From positions 1 through 7,939 of the forward strand of contig SLLY01000038.1 in NCBI GenBank assembly GCA_007133845.1: a stretch of DNA of 7,939 bases, given 5' to 3'. Shown here in pieces: positions 1-5,535 of the stretch (within the stretch, counting starts at the first letter, position 1; every line of letters begins with the position of its first letter). The notes below the pieces were generated by a model. That model saw only the letters and a program-made list of their open reading frames with translations. It made no database searches and was not told where the DNA came from. Made by a program: the position numbers and the translations under genes. The stretch comes from Candidatus Woesearchaeota archaeon (GTDB lineage: Archaea; Nanobdellota; Nanobdellia; CSSed11-243R1).

Positions 1-2
1 AT

Positions 3-344
3 TATAATTATTTAAAAAAACCTTTTGAAGTTTTAGAAAAAAGATTTGCAAAGACAAGAAAAAATAAAACAATTTTATTAACACATGAAACACCTTATAA
101 AATAAAGTTAGACAAAGTTAATTATCCTGGCTCTCCAGCTCATGGAAAAAATATTGGAAAAAAGGAATACAATCAAATTATAAAAAAATATAATCCTATT
201 ATGCACATTTGTGGACATATGCATGAAAATCAAGGAACAACTAAAATAAAAAGAACAAAAATAATAAATCCTGGTTATGGTGGTATTGGAGAGTTTGCGA
301 TTATAGACATAGATAAAAACATAAATGTTGAGTTTTTTAAATAG
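3..344 (+). CDS. Calcineurin-like metallophosphoesterase, C-terminal part (5' end outside window)
   Basis: The reading frame is open from the left edge to a TAG at 342-344, giving 113 residues with no start codon in view. Two signatures of the calcineurin-like metallophosphoesterase superfamily are visible in the right order. LLTHETPY carries the histidine of the conserved (T/G)H motif. ICGHMHEN is the GHxH motif that supplies the last two metal-binding histidines. It is followed by a typical NPGYGGIGEFAIIDID strand-turn-strand end. Family members hydrolyse phosphomono- or phosphodiesters using two metal ions; the substrate cannot be told from this part. The N-terminal DxH and GNHD motifs must lie upstream of the window. 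The gene is probably cotranscribed with the methyltransferase 11 bases downstream. Confidence 0.88.
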   Translation, partial: YNYLKKPFEVLEKRFAKTRKNKTILLTHETPYKIKLDKVNYPGSPAHGKNIGKKEYNQIIKKYNPIMHICGHMHENQGTTKIKRTKIINPGYGGIGEFAIIDIDKNINVEFFK

Positions 345-347
345 GTG
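343..347 (+). promoter_or_regulatory. Shine-Dalgarno AGGTG deciding the methyltransferase start
   Basis: AGGTG sits 8 bases before the ATG at 356, inside the end of the preceding gene. It supports ATG 356 rather than the in-frame GTG at 347, which overlaps the motif itself and has no purine-rich stretch before it. The same GGTG core precedes other internal genes in this window (1531, 6918). Confidence 0.6.
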
Positions 348-355
348 TGATAAAA

Positions 356-994
356 ATGACAATATCTAATATAACTTCAAAAAAAGATTTGGCAATGATA
401 CTGTCTGCAATAGAAGATTTTAAAGAACCAATTGCAGAACTTGAACAATATATAACACCTTCAGAAATAGCTTCAGAACTTTTATGGACTGCATTGATGG
501 ATGGTAATATACGAAATAAAAAAGTTGCAGATATGGGATGTGGAACGGGAATTTTTTCTTTTGGTGCCGCTTTATTAGAAGCAGAATCTGTCATAGGTTA
601 TGATATAGACAATAAAGCACTCGAAATTGCCAAAAAAAATATGGAAATTGTAAAAGGTACTAAAATACCAATAAAAGACATTTCCTTTGTAAAAAAAGAT
701 ATTAGAGACATAAATGAAAGATTTGACACAGTTTTAATGAATCCTCCATTCGGTGTACAGAAAAAGGGAGCAGACAAGGAATTTTTAGAAAAAGCATTTA
801 AAATATCTAAAAACGTATACTCTATTCATAAATTTGGTAATGAGGAGTTTTTAGAGAAATTTGCAAAAGATAACAGATTCAGACCTTTTAGGATAACAGA
901 AAAAACAATAAATCTTAAGCCTATGATGCATTTTCATAAAGAATTTAAACATCCTGTAAAAGTCATGCTTTGGAAATTTTCCAAGCAAGCCTAA
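356..994 (+). CDS. METTL5-like rRNA adenine-N6 methyltransferase (COG2263-type)
   Basis: The product of 212 residues is a Rossmann-fold S-adenosylmethionine methyltransferase. Numbered from ATG 356, LEQY (29-32) and TPSEIASELL form the family's N-terminal substrate/cofactor lid. DMGCGTG (59-65) is SAM motif I, and D83-I-D85 binds the ribose. NPPFG (129-133) is the catalytic motif of N6-adenine methylases. YSIHK follows as in human METTL5, whose layout this matches almost motif for motif. Eukaryotic METTL5 makes one m6A in small-subunit rRNA with the zinc protein TRMT112. An equivalent role in archaeal 16S rRNA is inferred from family membership. No Trm112 gene is next to it. The spacing of 11 bases and the Shine-Dalgarno within the upstream gene suggest an operon. 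GTG 347 is an alternative start adding three residues. Confidence 0.9.
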   Translation: MTISNITSKKDLAMILSAIEDFKEPIAELEQYITPSEIASELLWTALMDGNIRNKKVADMGCGTGIFSFGAALLEAESVIGYDIDNKALEIAKKNMEIVKGTKIPIKDISFVKKDIRDINERFDTVLMNPPFGVQKKGADKEFLEKAFKISKNVYSIHKFGNEEFLEKFAKDNRFRPFRITEKTINLKPMMHFHKEFKHPVKVMLWKFSKQA

Positions 995-997
995 CAA

Positions 998-1005
998 TTA
1001 TAAAT
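998..1005 (+). promoter_or_regulatory. TATA box, leaderless promoter for 1027 gene
   Basis: TTATAAAT lies in the 32-base gap after the methyltransferase. Its second T is 28 bases before the ATG at 1027, so transcription should start at or next to the start codon. No Shine-Dalgarno precedes that ATG, as expected for a leaderless mRNA. Confidence 0.6.
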
Positions 1006-1026
1006 CTTTAGGTATTTCTTATTCTT

Positions 1027-1542
1027 ATGAGATTTAAGACTTTAGAAAGAAAACATCCTGAATCTGCGAAAGAATTTTTAGAAATATTGAACATGCTTCC
1101 AATATTCTTAAATTATTATCCAGAAGTCAGGGATAAATGGATGAAAGAAATAGGACTCAAAAAAAGAAATATATCTAGAGTGAATAAGGTTGTTTCGAAA
1201 TATGCAGAAGAAAAAATTAAGCTGGAAAATAAGAAAAAACCAAAAAATAGGAAAGATGTCATCTCAATAGAAGATGAAGTATTAAAAAATATGTTTGAAG
1301 CAAAACTCATAAAAATTCATCATTCACAAAGTTTGCTTAGAACTTCGAAAGAAATAATAAAACAGGAATATCAAAATTGTGCTATAATTGAACCAGAACA
1401 AATGGACGAATTAGAATCAATGCTTTTAATGGAAGGACATAAAAAAAGATTTCCTATGGATTTTTTGGTTTTTGATCCAAAAAATATGAAAATAATTGGT
1501 ATAGAAGTTATTTCTGAAGATTTGGATAAAGAGGTGAAATGA
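1027..1542 (+). CDS. Hypothetical protein with degenerate PD-(D/E)XK-like C-terminus
   Basis: I do not recognise this 171-residue protein. The first two thirds look helical and very basic, with a lysine/asparagine-rich stretch around residues 66-77. The last 30 residues read like the core of a PD-(D/E)XK nuclease: P143-M-D145, the beta-strand FLVFD, then KIIGIEV with E160. The spacing from D145 to E160 is 15 residues. The position two after the glutamate, normally the catalytic lysine, is I162. If the resemblance is real, the domain may bind nucleic acid without cutting. It may also be truncated, because a full fold continues past this strand. The ATG is supported by the TATA box 28 bases upstream. 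The stop overlaps the next gene's first possible ATG, so the two are translationally linked. Confidence 0.7.
   Translation: MRFKTLERKHPESAKEFLEILNMLPIFLNYYPEVRDKWMKEIGLKKRNISRVNKVVSKYAEEKIKLENKKKPKNRKDVISIEDEVLKNMFEAKLIKIHHSQSLLRTSKEIIKQEYQNCAIIEPEQMDELESMLLMEGHKKRFPMDFLVFDPKNMKIIGIEVISEDLDKEVK
1531..1536 (+). promoter_or_regulatory. Shine-Dalgarno GAGGTG inside the end of the upstream gene
   Basis: GAGGTG is followed by tandem ATGs at 1539 and 1542. The spacing is 2 bases to the first and 5 to the second, which favours ATG 1542 as the start of the coiled-coil protein. Confidence 0.55.
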
Positions 1543-1757
1543 TGGTAAAAAAAGAAAATTTGAATATGAGTAAGGATGAACAGATAGGTTTTCATAAAGG
1601 TTCTTTAAATTCACTTATAAAAGAACGACAAGAACTTTATAGATTGATTTCTATAGTAGATGAATTAATAAAAGCACACTCACAAGCACTTCAAAAACTA
1701 GGCGTAAAATTTTCACAACAAAAATCTAGTGAAGAACCTCTCGAAAAAAAATTATAA
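1542..1757 (+). CDS. Small helical (coiled-coil) protein of unknown function
   Basis: This encodes a 71-residue protein (72 if ATG 1539 is used). It is hydrophilic and almost entirely helical. Leucine and isoleucine recur with heptad-like spacing through the middle (from HKGSLNSLIKERQEL to ALQKLGVKF), followed by a polar tail rich in Ser, Gln, Glu and Lys. There are no cysteines, signal peptide or membrane segment. A helical hairpin or a dimeric coiled coil is the likely form. I cannot assign a function. It overlaps the stop codon of the preceding gene and has a good Shine-Dalgarno within it, so the two are very probably cotranscribed and may act together. It ends 9 bases before the stop of the convergent minus-strand gene. 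Confidence 0.72.
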   Translation: MVKKENLNMSKDEQIGFHKGSLNSLIKERQELYRLISIVDELIKAHSQALQKLGVKFSQQKSSEEPLEKKL

Positions 1758-1766
1758 TTCATTTAT

Positions 1767-2108
1767 TCAGTGATGATATCCTGTTTCATTTGGATTTATT
1801 TTTCTTTTAACAATGTTTATTTTTTTTCTATATTCAGGATCTACTTCTATTCTTATTTCATGCAATTCGTCGTCATCAACCAATATTCTTTTTAAGTTCA
1901 TGTATTTATAAGTTATATCCGTATCCTCTTCTGTTGTTGAATCATATATTTTAAATTTTGAATCTAAACAAGAAATAGCCATAACTAAATCAGAAATTTT
2001 TTTATCTTTTTCATTCCCTTCAACTTTAGTTTTTAAATTATACAAATCTTCTACTTCTTCAATAGTTTTTAAAAAATCTCTTTCAATATATTTTTTCAAT
2101 TTTTCCAT
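1767..2108 (-). CDS. Hypothetical charged cytosolic protein
   Basis: This is an unrecognised 113-residue protein with no signal peptide or membrane helix. Residues 1-58 look helical and highly charged. Residues 62-103 look like beta strands separated by an acidic turn (DDDELHE), and the C-terminus ends in YHH. It has one cysteine (C48) and no obvious catalytic motif. The start at 2108 is supported by a TATA-like TTTATAAAAT stretch centred 28 bases upstream, giving a leaderless transcript. The gene is divergent from the PD-(D/E)XK protein and convergent with the coiled-coil gene. It is the longest open frame in the interval, and its composition fits its neighbours. Confidence 0.65.
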   Translation of the reverse strand: MEKLKKYIERDFLKTIEEVEDLYNLKTKVEGNEKDKKISDLVMAISCLDSKFKIYDSTTEEDTDITYKYMNLKRILVDDDELHEIRIEVDPEYRKKINIVKRKINPNETGYHH

Positions 2109-2130
2109 ATAGATTACTATTCAAAAGTGG

Positions 2131-2140
2131 TTTATAAAAT
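2131..2140 (-). promoter_or_regulatory. TATA box for the minus-strand 1767-2108 gene
   Basis: On the minus strand this reads ATTTTATAAA, centred 28 bases before the ATG at 2108. Together with the + strand TATA at 2165-2172 it makes an 86-base divergent promoter region. Confidence 0.5.
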
Positions 2141-2164
2141 TAACTAAAAATAAAATTAGTAATG

Positions 2165-2172
2165 TTTATATA
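2165..2172 (+). promoter_or_regulatory. TATA box setting the 2195 start
   Basis: TTTATATA lies 29 bases before the ATG at 2195 (second T to A). It places transcription start next to that codon. The upstream in-frame ATG at 2162 would lie before the promoter, so it is not used if this box is real. Confidence 0.55.
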
Positions 2173-2194
2173 CTATTATGTAATAGTTACATAT

Positions 2195-2593
2195 ATGGTA
2201 GTTAGATTGATATATGATTTTGAAGATGATCCTAGAGAGTGCAAAGCTCATAAAAAAATGGTAAAAAACTTAGAAAATATGTTATTAAAAAATCCAGACC
2301 AAATTAAGGAATATATTCCAGCATTCATAGGAGAAGCCGAACTTATGAGAGTTATGGCTGAAGATGATGTGACTAATAAAACATCTGATGGAGACATAGT
2401 TTTTAGAGATACAGCAACAGGAAAATTATTTGTTATAGAATGTAAAACATATGACGCAGATCCTACTTTTGTTGAATGGCAAACAAGACCTTTAACGGGA
2501 GCACTAAAAAGAAAATATGGTGTTGGAGTTAACGCATATTACGCAAAAATACGTGACGAAGAATTAGATATTAGATTTATGTATGATAGGTAA
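2195..2593 (+). CDS. Small PD-(D/E)XK nuclease-fold protein
   Basis: The product of 132 residues carries a readable PD-(D/E)XK core. A helix GEAEL (46-50) offers the first acidic residue. DGDIVF (65-70) supplies the metal-binding aspartate. LFVIECKTYD contains E82-C-K84, the ExK pair. The D67 to E82 spacing of 15 fits the fold. The superfamily includes Holliday-junction resolvases and restriction and repair nucleases; all expected catalytic residues are present, so it is probably active on DNA or RNA. It lacks the N-terminal signature I would expect of archaeal Hjc, and the target is unknown. Start: ATG 2195 is preferred over ATG 2162 because of the TATA position. The 11 extra residues encoded from 2162 are hydrophobic and tyrosine-rich, unlike the rest. 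The gene stands alone between two promoters. Confidence 0.75.
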   Translation: MVVRLIYDFEDDPRECKAHKKMVKNLENMLLKNPDQIKEYIPAFIGEAELMRVMAEDDVTNKTSDGDIVFRDTATGKLFVIECKTYDADPTFVEWQTRPLTGALKRKYGVGVNAYYAKIRDEELDIRFMYDR

Positions 2594-2619
2594 TTCAATC
2601 TTCTCATTTCCGTAAAACA

Positions 2620-2627
2620 TTTTAAAT
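2620..2627 (+). promoter_or_regulatory. TATA box for asnS (leaderless)
   Basis: TTTTAAAT begins 28 bases before the asnS ATG at 2648, with no Shine-Dalgarno between. It matches the leaderless pattern of the other promoters here. Confidence 0.5.
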
Positions 2628-2647
2628 GGAAAAAATTATAGAATGTT

Positions 2648-3916
2648 ATGAAATTTGTAAAAATAGAAGAAATACTTGACGGAAAGCACACAGATAAAAA
2701 AGTAGCCATACGTGGATGGGTTTACAGAGAAAGAAAGCAAAAAAAAGTTTCATTCTTTTTGATAAGAGATGATTCTGGCATAATTCAAACAACGATCAAA
2801 TTAGATTCTAAAGACTGGGAAAATTCTCAAGAACTTTCAATTGAAGCGTCAGTACAAATTGAGGGTGTTGTGAAAAAAGATGATAGAGCGCCCGGCGGAT
2901 ATGAAATAAAAACCGAAAAACTTGAAATTGTGGGACTTGCAGAAAGATTTCCAATCACCAAAGACAAAAGCGAAGAATTTCTAAGAGATGTAAGACATTT
3001 ATGGATACGAAGCAGAAAAATGACAAACATTTTGAAAGTAAGAAGTGCAGTATTCGAAGCCATACATCAATTTTACAAGAAGAAAGGATATTCAGAAATT
3101 CAATCACCTTCATTTACTAAGTCTGCATGTGAAGGAGGTTCAACTCTTTTTGAAGTAGATTATTTTGGTGAGAAAGCATATTTATCTCAATCTTGGCAAC
3201 TATATGCAGAAGCAATGATATTTTCAATACCTAAAATTTATTGCATAGCTCCAAGTTTCAGAGCTGAAAAAAGCAGAACAATTAGACACCTTGCAGAATA
3301 TTGGCATCATGAAATGGAAACAGCATGGATGAACTTTGACGAACTCTTGAAATTTCAAGAAGAATTTATTGTTTTTATAGCAAATTATGTCGCAGACAAA
3401 TGTAAAAAGGAATTAGAAGAACTTGAAAGAAATGTGGATGAATTGAAAAATTTAAAAGTCCCTTTTAAGAGAATGACTTACGAAGAAGCAATTAAAAAAT
3501 TAGGTAAAAAATGGGGACACGACTTGACAGATGCAGAAGAAAGAAAACTCGTCAAACAAATTGGAGAACCTGTTTTTATAACACATTTCCCCAGAGAAAT
3601 GAAAGCATTCTATATGCAGCCAGATTCGGAAAATCCAAAGACTGTCTTAGCTGCTGATTTATTAATTCCAGGTGTGGGAGAAACAACAGGCGGAAGTGAA
3701 AGAATAGACAATGCAAAAACACTTGAAGAATCATTAAAAATTTTCAAACTTAATAAAAAGGATTACAAATGGTATATGGATTTAAGAAAATTTGGAAGTA
3801 TACCTCATTCAGGATTCGGATTGGGAGTTGAAAGATTAGTTATGTGGTTTGCAGGCGCAGAACATATAATGGACACGATTCCTTTCCCAAGAACAATGAA
3901 CAGACTGGAACCTTGA
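2648..3916 (+). CDS. asnS: Asparaginyl-tRNA synthetase
   Basis: This cytosolic class IIb synthetase charges tRNA-Asn with asparagine using ATP. At 422 residues it is about the usual length for archaeal AsnRS. An OB-fold anticodon-binding domain (about 18-95, starting VAIRGWVYRER) precedes the catalytic domain. Motif 1 lies around 138-156. ACEGGSTLF (160-168) and YLSQSWQLY (178-186) line the amino acid pocket. Motif 2 is FRAEKSRTIRH (204-214), followed by the AsnRS-type YWHHEMETAW rather than the AspRS form. GETTGGSERI (344-353) and motif 3 GFGLGVER (389-396) complete the site. The OB domain rules out the anticodon-domain-less AsnRS paralogues related to asparagine synthetase. W183 stands where close relatives carry a small residue (see findings). 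A small membrane gene follows after 12 bases. Confidence 0.96.
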   Translation: MKFVKIEEILDGKHTDKKVAIRGWVYRERKQKKVSFFLIRDDSGIIQTTIKLDSKDWENSQELSIEASVQIEGVVKKDDRAPGGYEIKTEKLEIVGLAERFPITKDKSEEFLRDVRHLWIRSRKMTNILKVRSAVFEAIHQFYKKKGYSEIQSPSFTKSACEGGSTLFEVDYFGEKAYLSQSWQLYAEAMIFSIPKIYCIAPSFRAEKSRTIRHLAEYWHHEMETAWMNFDELLKFQEEFIVFIANYVADKCKKELEELERNVDELKNLKVPFKRMTYEEAIKKLGKKWGHDLTDAEERKLVKQIGEPVFITHFPREMKAFYMQPDSENPKTVLAADLLIPGVGETTGGSERIDNAKTLEESLKIFKLNKKDYKWYMDLRKFGSIPHSGFGLGVERLVMWFAGAEHIMDTIPFPRTMNRLEP

Positions 3917-3928
3917 TTTGGTGAATTT

Positions 3929-4150
3929 ATGAACAAAAAATTAATATCTGTGCTTGGAAAAACAACTTTTTTGTTTGGATTGCTTGTGTGGTTATATGTA
4001 ATAACAATGCAAATAGTAAGACCTGAAAGTGTAGCATGGACTTTCACACATTGGTTTAGAATGAGAATGAGTTTTGTCGGAATAATTTGTTTCGTTGCAT
4101 CTGTATTTGGTTTTATGGTTTGGCAATATTTAAAATTTGAATCTAAGTAG
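3929..4150 (+). CDS. Small membrane protein, two transmembrane helices
   Basis: The product is a 73-residue protein with two clear hydrophobic helices, at about 10-29 and 49-67. They are joined by a loop containing RPESVAWTFTHWFRMRM. The basic HWFRMRM before helix 2 and the lysines at the N-terminus suggest that helix 2 begins on the cytoplasmic side, but topology is uncertain. Tryptophan is frequent (W21, W37, W42, W65), typical of membrane interfaces. No family is recognised. It lies 12 bases after asnS with a GGTGA ribosome-binding site (3920-3924) 4 bases before the ATG, so it is probably cotranscribed with asnS. Its last 21 bases overlap the end of pelA on the other strand. Confidence 0.75.
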   Translation: MNKKLISVLGKTTFLFGLLVWLYVITMQIVRPESVAWTFTHWFRMRMSFVGIICFVASVFGFMVWQYLKFESK

Positions 4151-5191
4151 AGCCCCAATTTTCATATCTGCAAATCTTTCACCAGATTCGTGTTCATCAG
4201 ATATAATCATTATTTCTCCACCTTGCTTTTCAACATTTTCCATTAATTTGTCCAATTCTTCAAACATTTCCTTTTCTTTCAGTTCTTCGATATATTTATC
4301 TGAAATGAGAAGAATTTCAACAGCACTATAATCTACAGCTTTTTTTACTTCTTTTATTCCATAAGTGGCTAGATTTTCTTTGGAAACCTGTTCGAAGAAT
4401 TTTTCAACCATTTTTGTTTCTTTAGCAATTCTACTTCCTTTAACAACCTTTTCAACAGCGCCTCTTTTGATGAGTTCGTTTACTCCATTTTTTCCATGCG
4501 CCGAAATTTTAAAAAGTTGTATTTTATTTTTTAGTTTTGGAAATTTTTCTAAAGTTTTTCTAAAATTTTCAGTTAAGAAACCAACACCTCCAAATGCTAT
4601 TTTATTTATATTCTTAGATTGTGATATTTCATTCAACATTTTTGCAAGTTCATTTAGATATTCTTCTCTACTCTTTTCATAAAGCTTTTTAGCATCCTCT
4701 CTTTTTCCCGGAAGACTTTTAGATAAATCCGATAAATATTCTATACCAAATTCTTTTAATAGAGCTATTGTAGCATTGCCATAATCTGCTGCACACAAAA
4801 TCAATTTTGGCTTTTTTGTAGATTCGACAGCATCCTTTATTCTTTCAATCTGCCATTTTTTCCAATTTTCTTTTTTTATTGTTAAAGTATCCCCTATGTC
4901 AATTGTTATTGGTTGATAGACTCCTTGAGGTATGGTTGGATTTGAAGATTCTTTTATGGTTCCCAATAATCGCAATCTATTTTTTTCAAACTCTAACTTT
5001 TCAACATCTATAAGAACGGTTATTTTGATGCGTTTTTCAGATTGAGATTCTCTTTGTTTTATAGCTCTTGTTGAAGTTCCCTTTACCAAATCGCCATTTT
5101 CTATTATTTTGAAAAGTATCCATAAATCATCTAAATTATTTATTTTTACTTTTATTATTCCTTCTTTAAAATATTGTTTTAAAACCTGCAT
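4130..5191 (-). CDS. pelA: Pelota (Dom34-type) ribosome rescue factor
   Basis: Pelota, an eRF1 relative, enters the A site of stalled ribosomes with an aEF1A/ABCE1-type partner and promotes subunit splitting. At 353 residues it matches archaeal pelota. The N-terminal Sm-like domain (1-125) contains the typical DDLWILFKIIENGDLV and TTR-like segment. The central domain (about 128-260) has PGKR (161-164) and no GGQ, so it is not a peptide-release factor. The C-terminal eL30-like domain (262-353) has ETKMVEKFF, LATYGIKEVKKAVDYSAVE and HESGE (334-338), then GALLRFKF. All three domains are complete. The ATG at 5191 is supported by a TATA box about 25 bases upstream and no leader. The gene is divergent from the zinc-ribbon gene. 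Confidence 0.96.
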   Translation of the reverse strand: MQVLKQYFKEGIIKVKINNLDDLWILFKIIENGDLVKGTSTRAIKQRESQSEKRIKITVLIDVEKLEFEKNRLRLLGTIKESSNPTIPQGVYQPITIDIGDTLTIKKENWKKWQIERIKDAVESTKKPKLILCAADYGNATIALLKEFGIEYLSDLSKSLPGKREDAKKLYEKSREEYLNELAKMLNEISQSKNINKIAFGGVGFLTENFRKTLEKFPKLKNKIQLFKISAHGKNGVNELIKRGAVEKVVKGSRIAKETKMVEKFFEQVSKENLATYGIKEVKKAVDYSAVEILLISDKYIEELKEKEMFEELDKLMENVEKQGGEIMIISDEHESGERFADMKIGALLRFKF

Positions 5192-5212
5192 GTATTATCA
5201 ATATTTTAGTGG

Positions 5213-5220
5213 TTTAAAAT
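5213..5220 (-). promoter_or_regulatory. TATA-like box for pelA
   Basis: On the minus strand this reads ATTTTAAA, about 25 bases before the pelA ATG at 5191. It implies a leaderless or nearly leaderless mRNA. Confidence 0.45.
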
Positions 5221-5256
5221 TGTTTTCTCTTTATCTATTTTACAGTATAGTTAATG

Positions 5257-5264
5257 TTATAAAT
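5257..5264 (+). promoter_or_regulatory. TATA box for the zinc-ribbon gene
   Basis: TTATAAAT is identical to the box at 998-1005. Adding the same 28-base offset gives transcription start near 5286, an 11-base leader carrying GGTGG (5287-5291), and then ATG 5297. This argues against the in-frame TTG at 5282, which would lie before the transcript. Confidence 0.55.
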
Positions 5265-5296
5265 GAGGTGATATTTATCTATTGTCGGTGGTAAAT

Positions 5297-5434
5297 ATGA
5301 GCGAACTAAAACAACCACCTTTTAACAGGTGCTCTCAATGTGGTTCTAAAGAAATAGATTTTAAACCACATACAGAAGAAAATTTTTGCAAGAAATGTGG
5401 CACCGTAATAGAGGAAGAGCTTGTTAAAGGTTGA
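5297..5434 (+). CDS. Stand-alone TFIIB-like zinc-ribbon protein (45 aa)
   Basis: This short open frame encodes 45 residues with two CxxC knuckles, C12-S-Q-C15-G and C31-K-K-C34-G. They are separated by 15 residues and followed by TVIEEE. This is the layout of the N-terminal zinc ribbon of transcription factor B, where the second knuckle is followed by a similar VIEE segment. The TFB B-finger and cyclin repeats are missing, and nothing in any frame downstream restores them, so it is a complete mini-protein rather than a frameshifted TFB. It should bind one zinc ion. It could contact RNA polymerase or the ribosome, but the partner is not visible. A TATA box at 5257 and GGTGG five bases before the ATG support expression. 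It is divergent from pelA with a 105-base spacer. Confidence 0.8.
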   Translation: MSELKQPPFNRCSQCGSKEIDFKPHTEENFCKKCGTVIEEELVKG

Positions 5435-5535
5435 AAAAATTTTATTTGATTCTGAAGATTTACTTAAATTCATTTATTTAATTTAGATAATATCAATTAT
5501 TTCTTTAATGCTTATGAAATAAAACTTAAAAAATT

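Noticed and set aside
347..355. GTG start for the methyltransferase
   Set aside because: It overlaps the Shine-Dalgarno AGGTG, which is correctly spaced for ATG 356; it would add only three residues.
2162..2194. Upstream in-frame ATG of the PD-(D/E)XK gene, adding a hydrophobic 11-residue N-terminus
   Set aside because: The codons overlap the TATA box at 2165-2172 and would lie before the predicted transcript; the added residues are unlike the protein.
2648..3916. Aspartyl-tRNA synthetase or asparagine-synthetase-like paralogue
   Set aside because: Motif 2 and its WHHEME extension are of AsnRS type, and the N-terminal OB domain is present.
3805..4158. Minus-strand open frame of 117 codons opposite the end of asnS and the small membrane gene
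   Set aside because: It lies mostly antisense to well-supported coding sequence and has no recognisable motif, TATA box or ribosome-binding site of its own.
4365..4682. Plus-strand open frame of 105 codons inside pelA
   Set aside because: It is the antisense shadow of pelota; its Phe/Ser-rich composition is what the complement of Lys/Glu-rich coding gives.
4130..5191. Peptide chain release factor aRF1
   Set aside because: No GGQ or NIKS motif; the N-terminal Sm-like domain and PGKR fit pelota.
5109..5294. Plus-strand open frame of 61 codons spanning the pelA start and promoter
   Set aside because: It runs antisense to pelA and through both divergent TATA boxes; no ribosome-binding site or motif.
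5435..5535. Possible gene or RNA in the 101-base gap between the zinc-ribbon gene and the permease stop
   Set aside because: It is AT-rich sequence without an open frame, stable hairpin or repeat; only short T-runs that could end the zinc-ribbon transcript.
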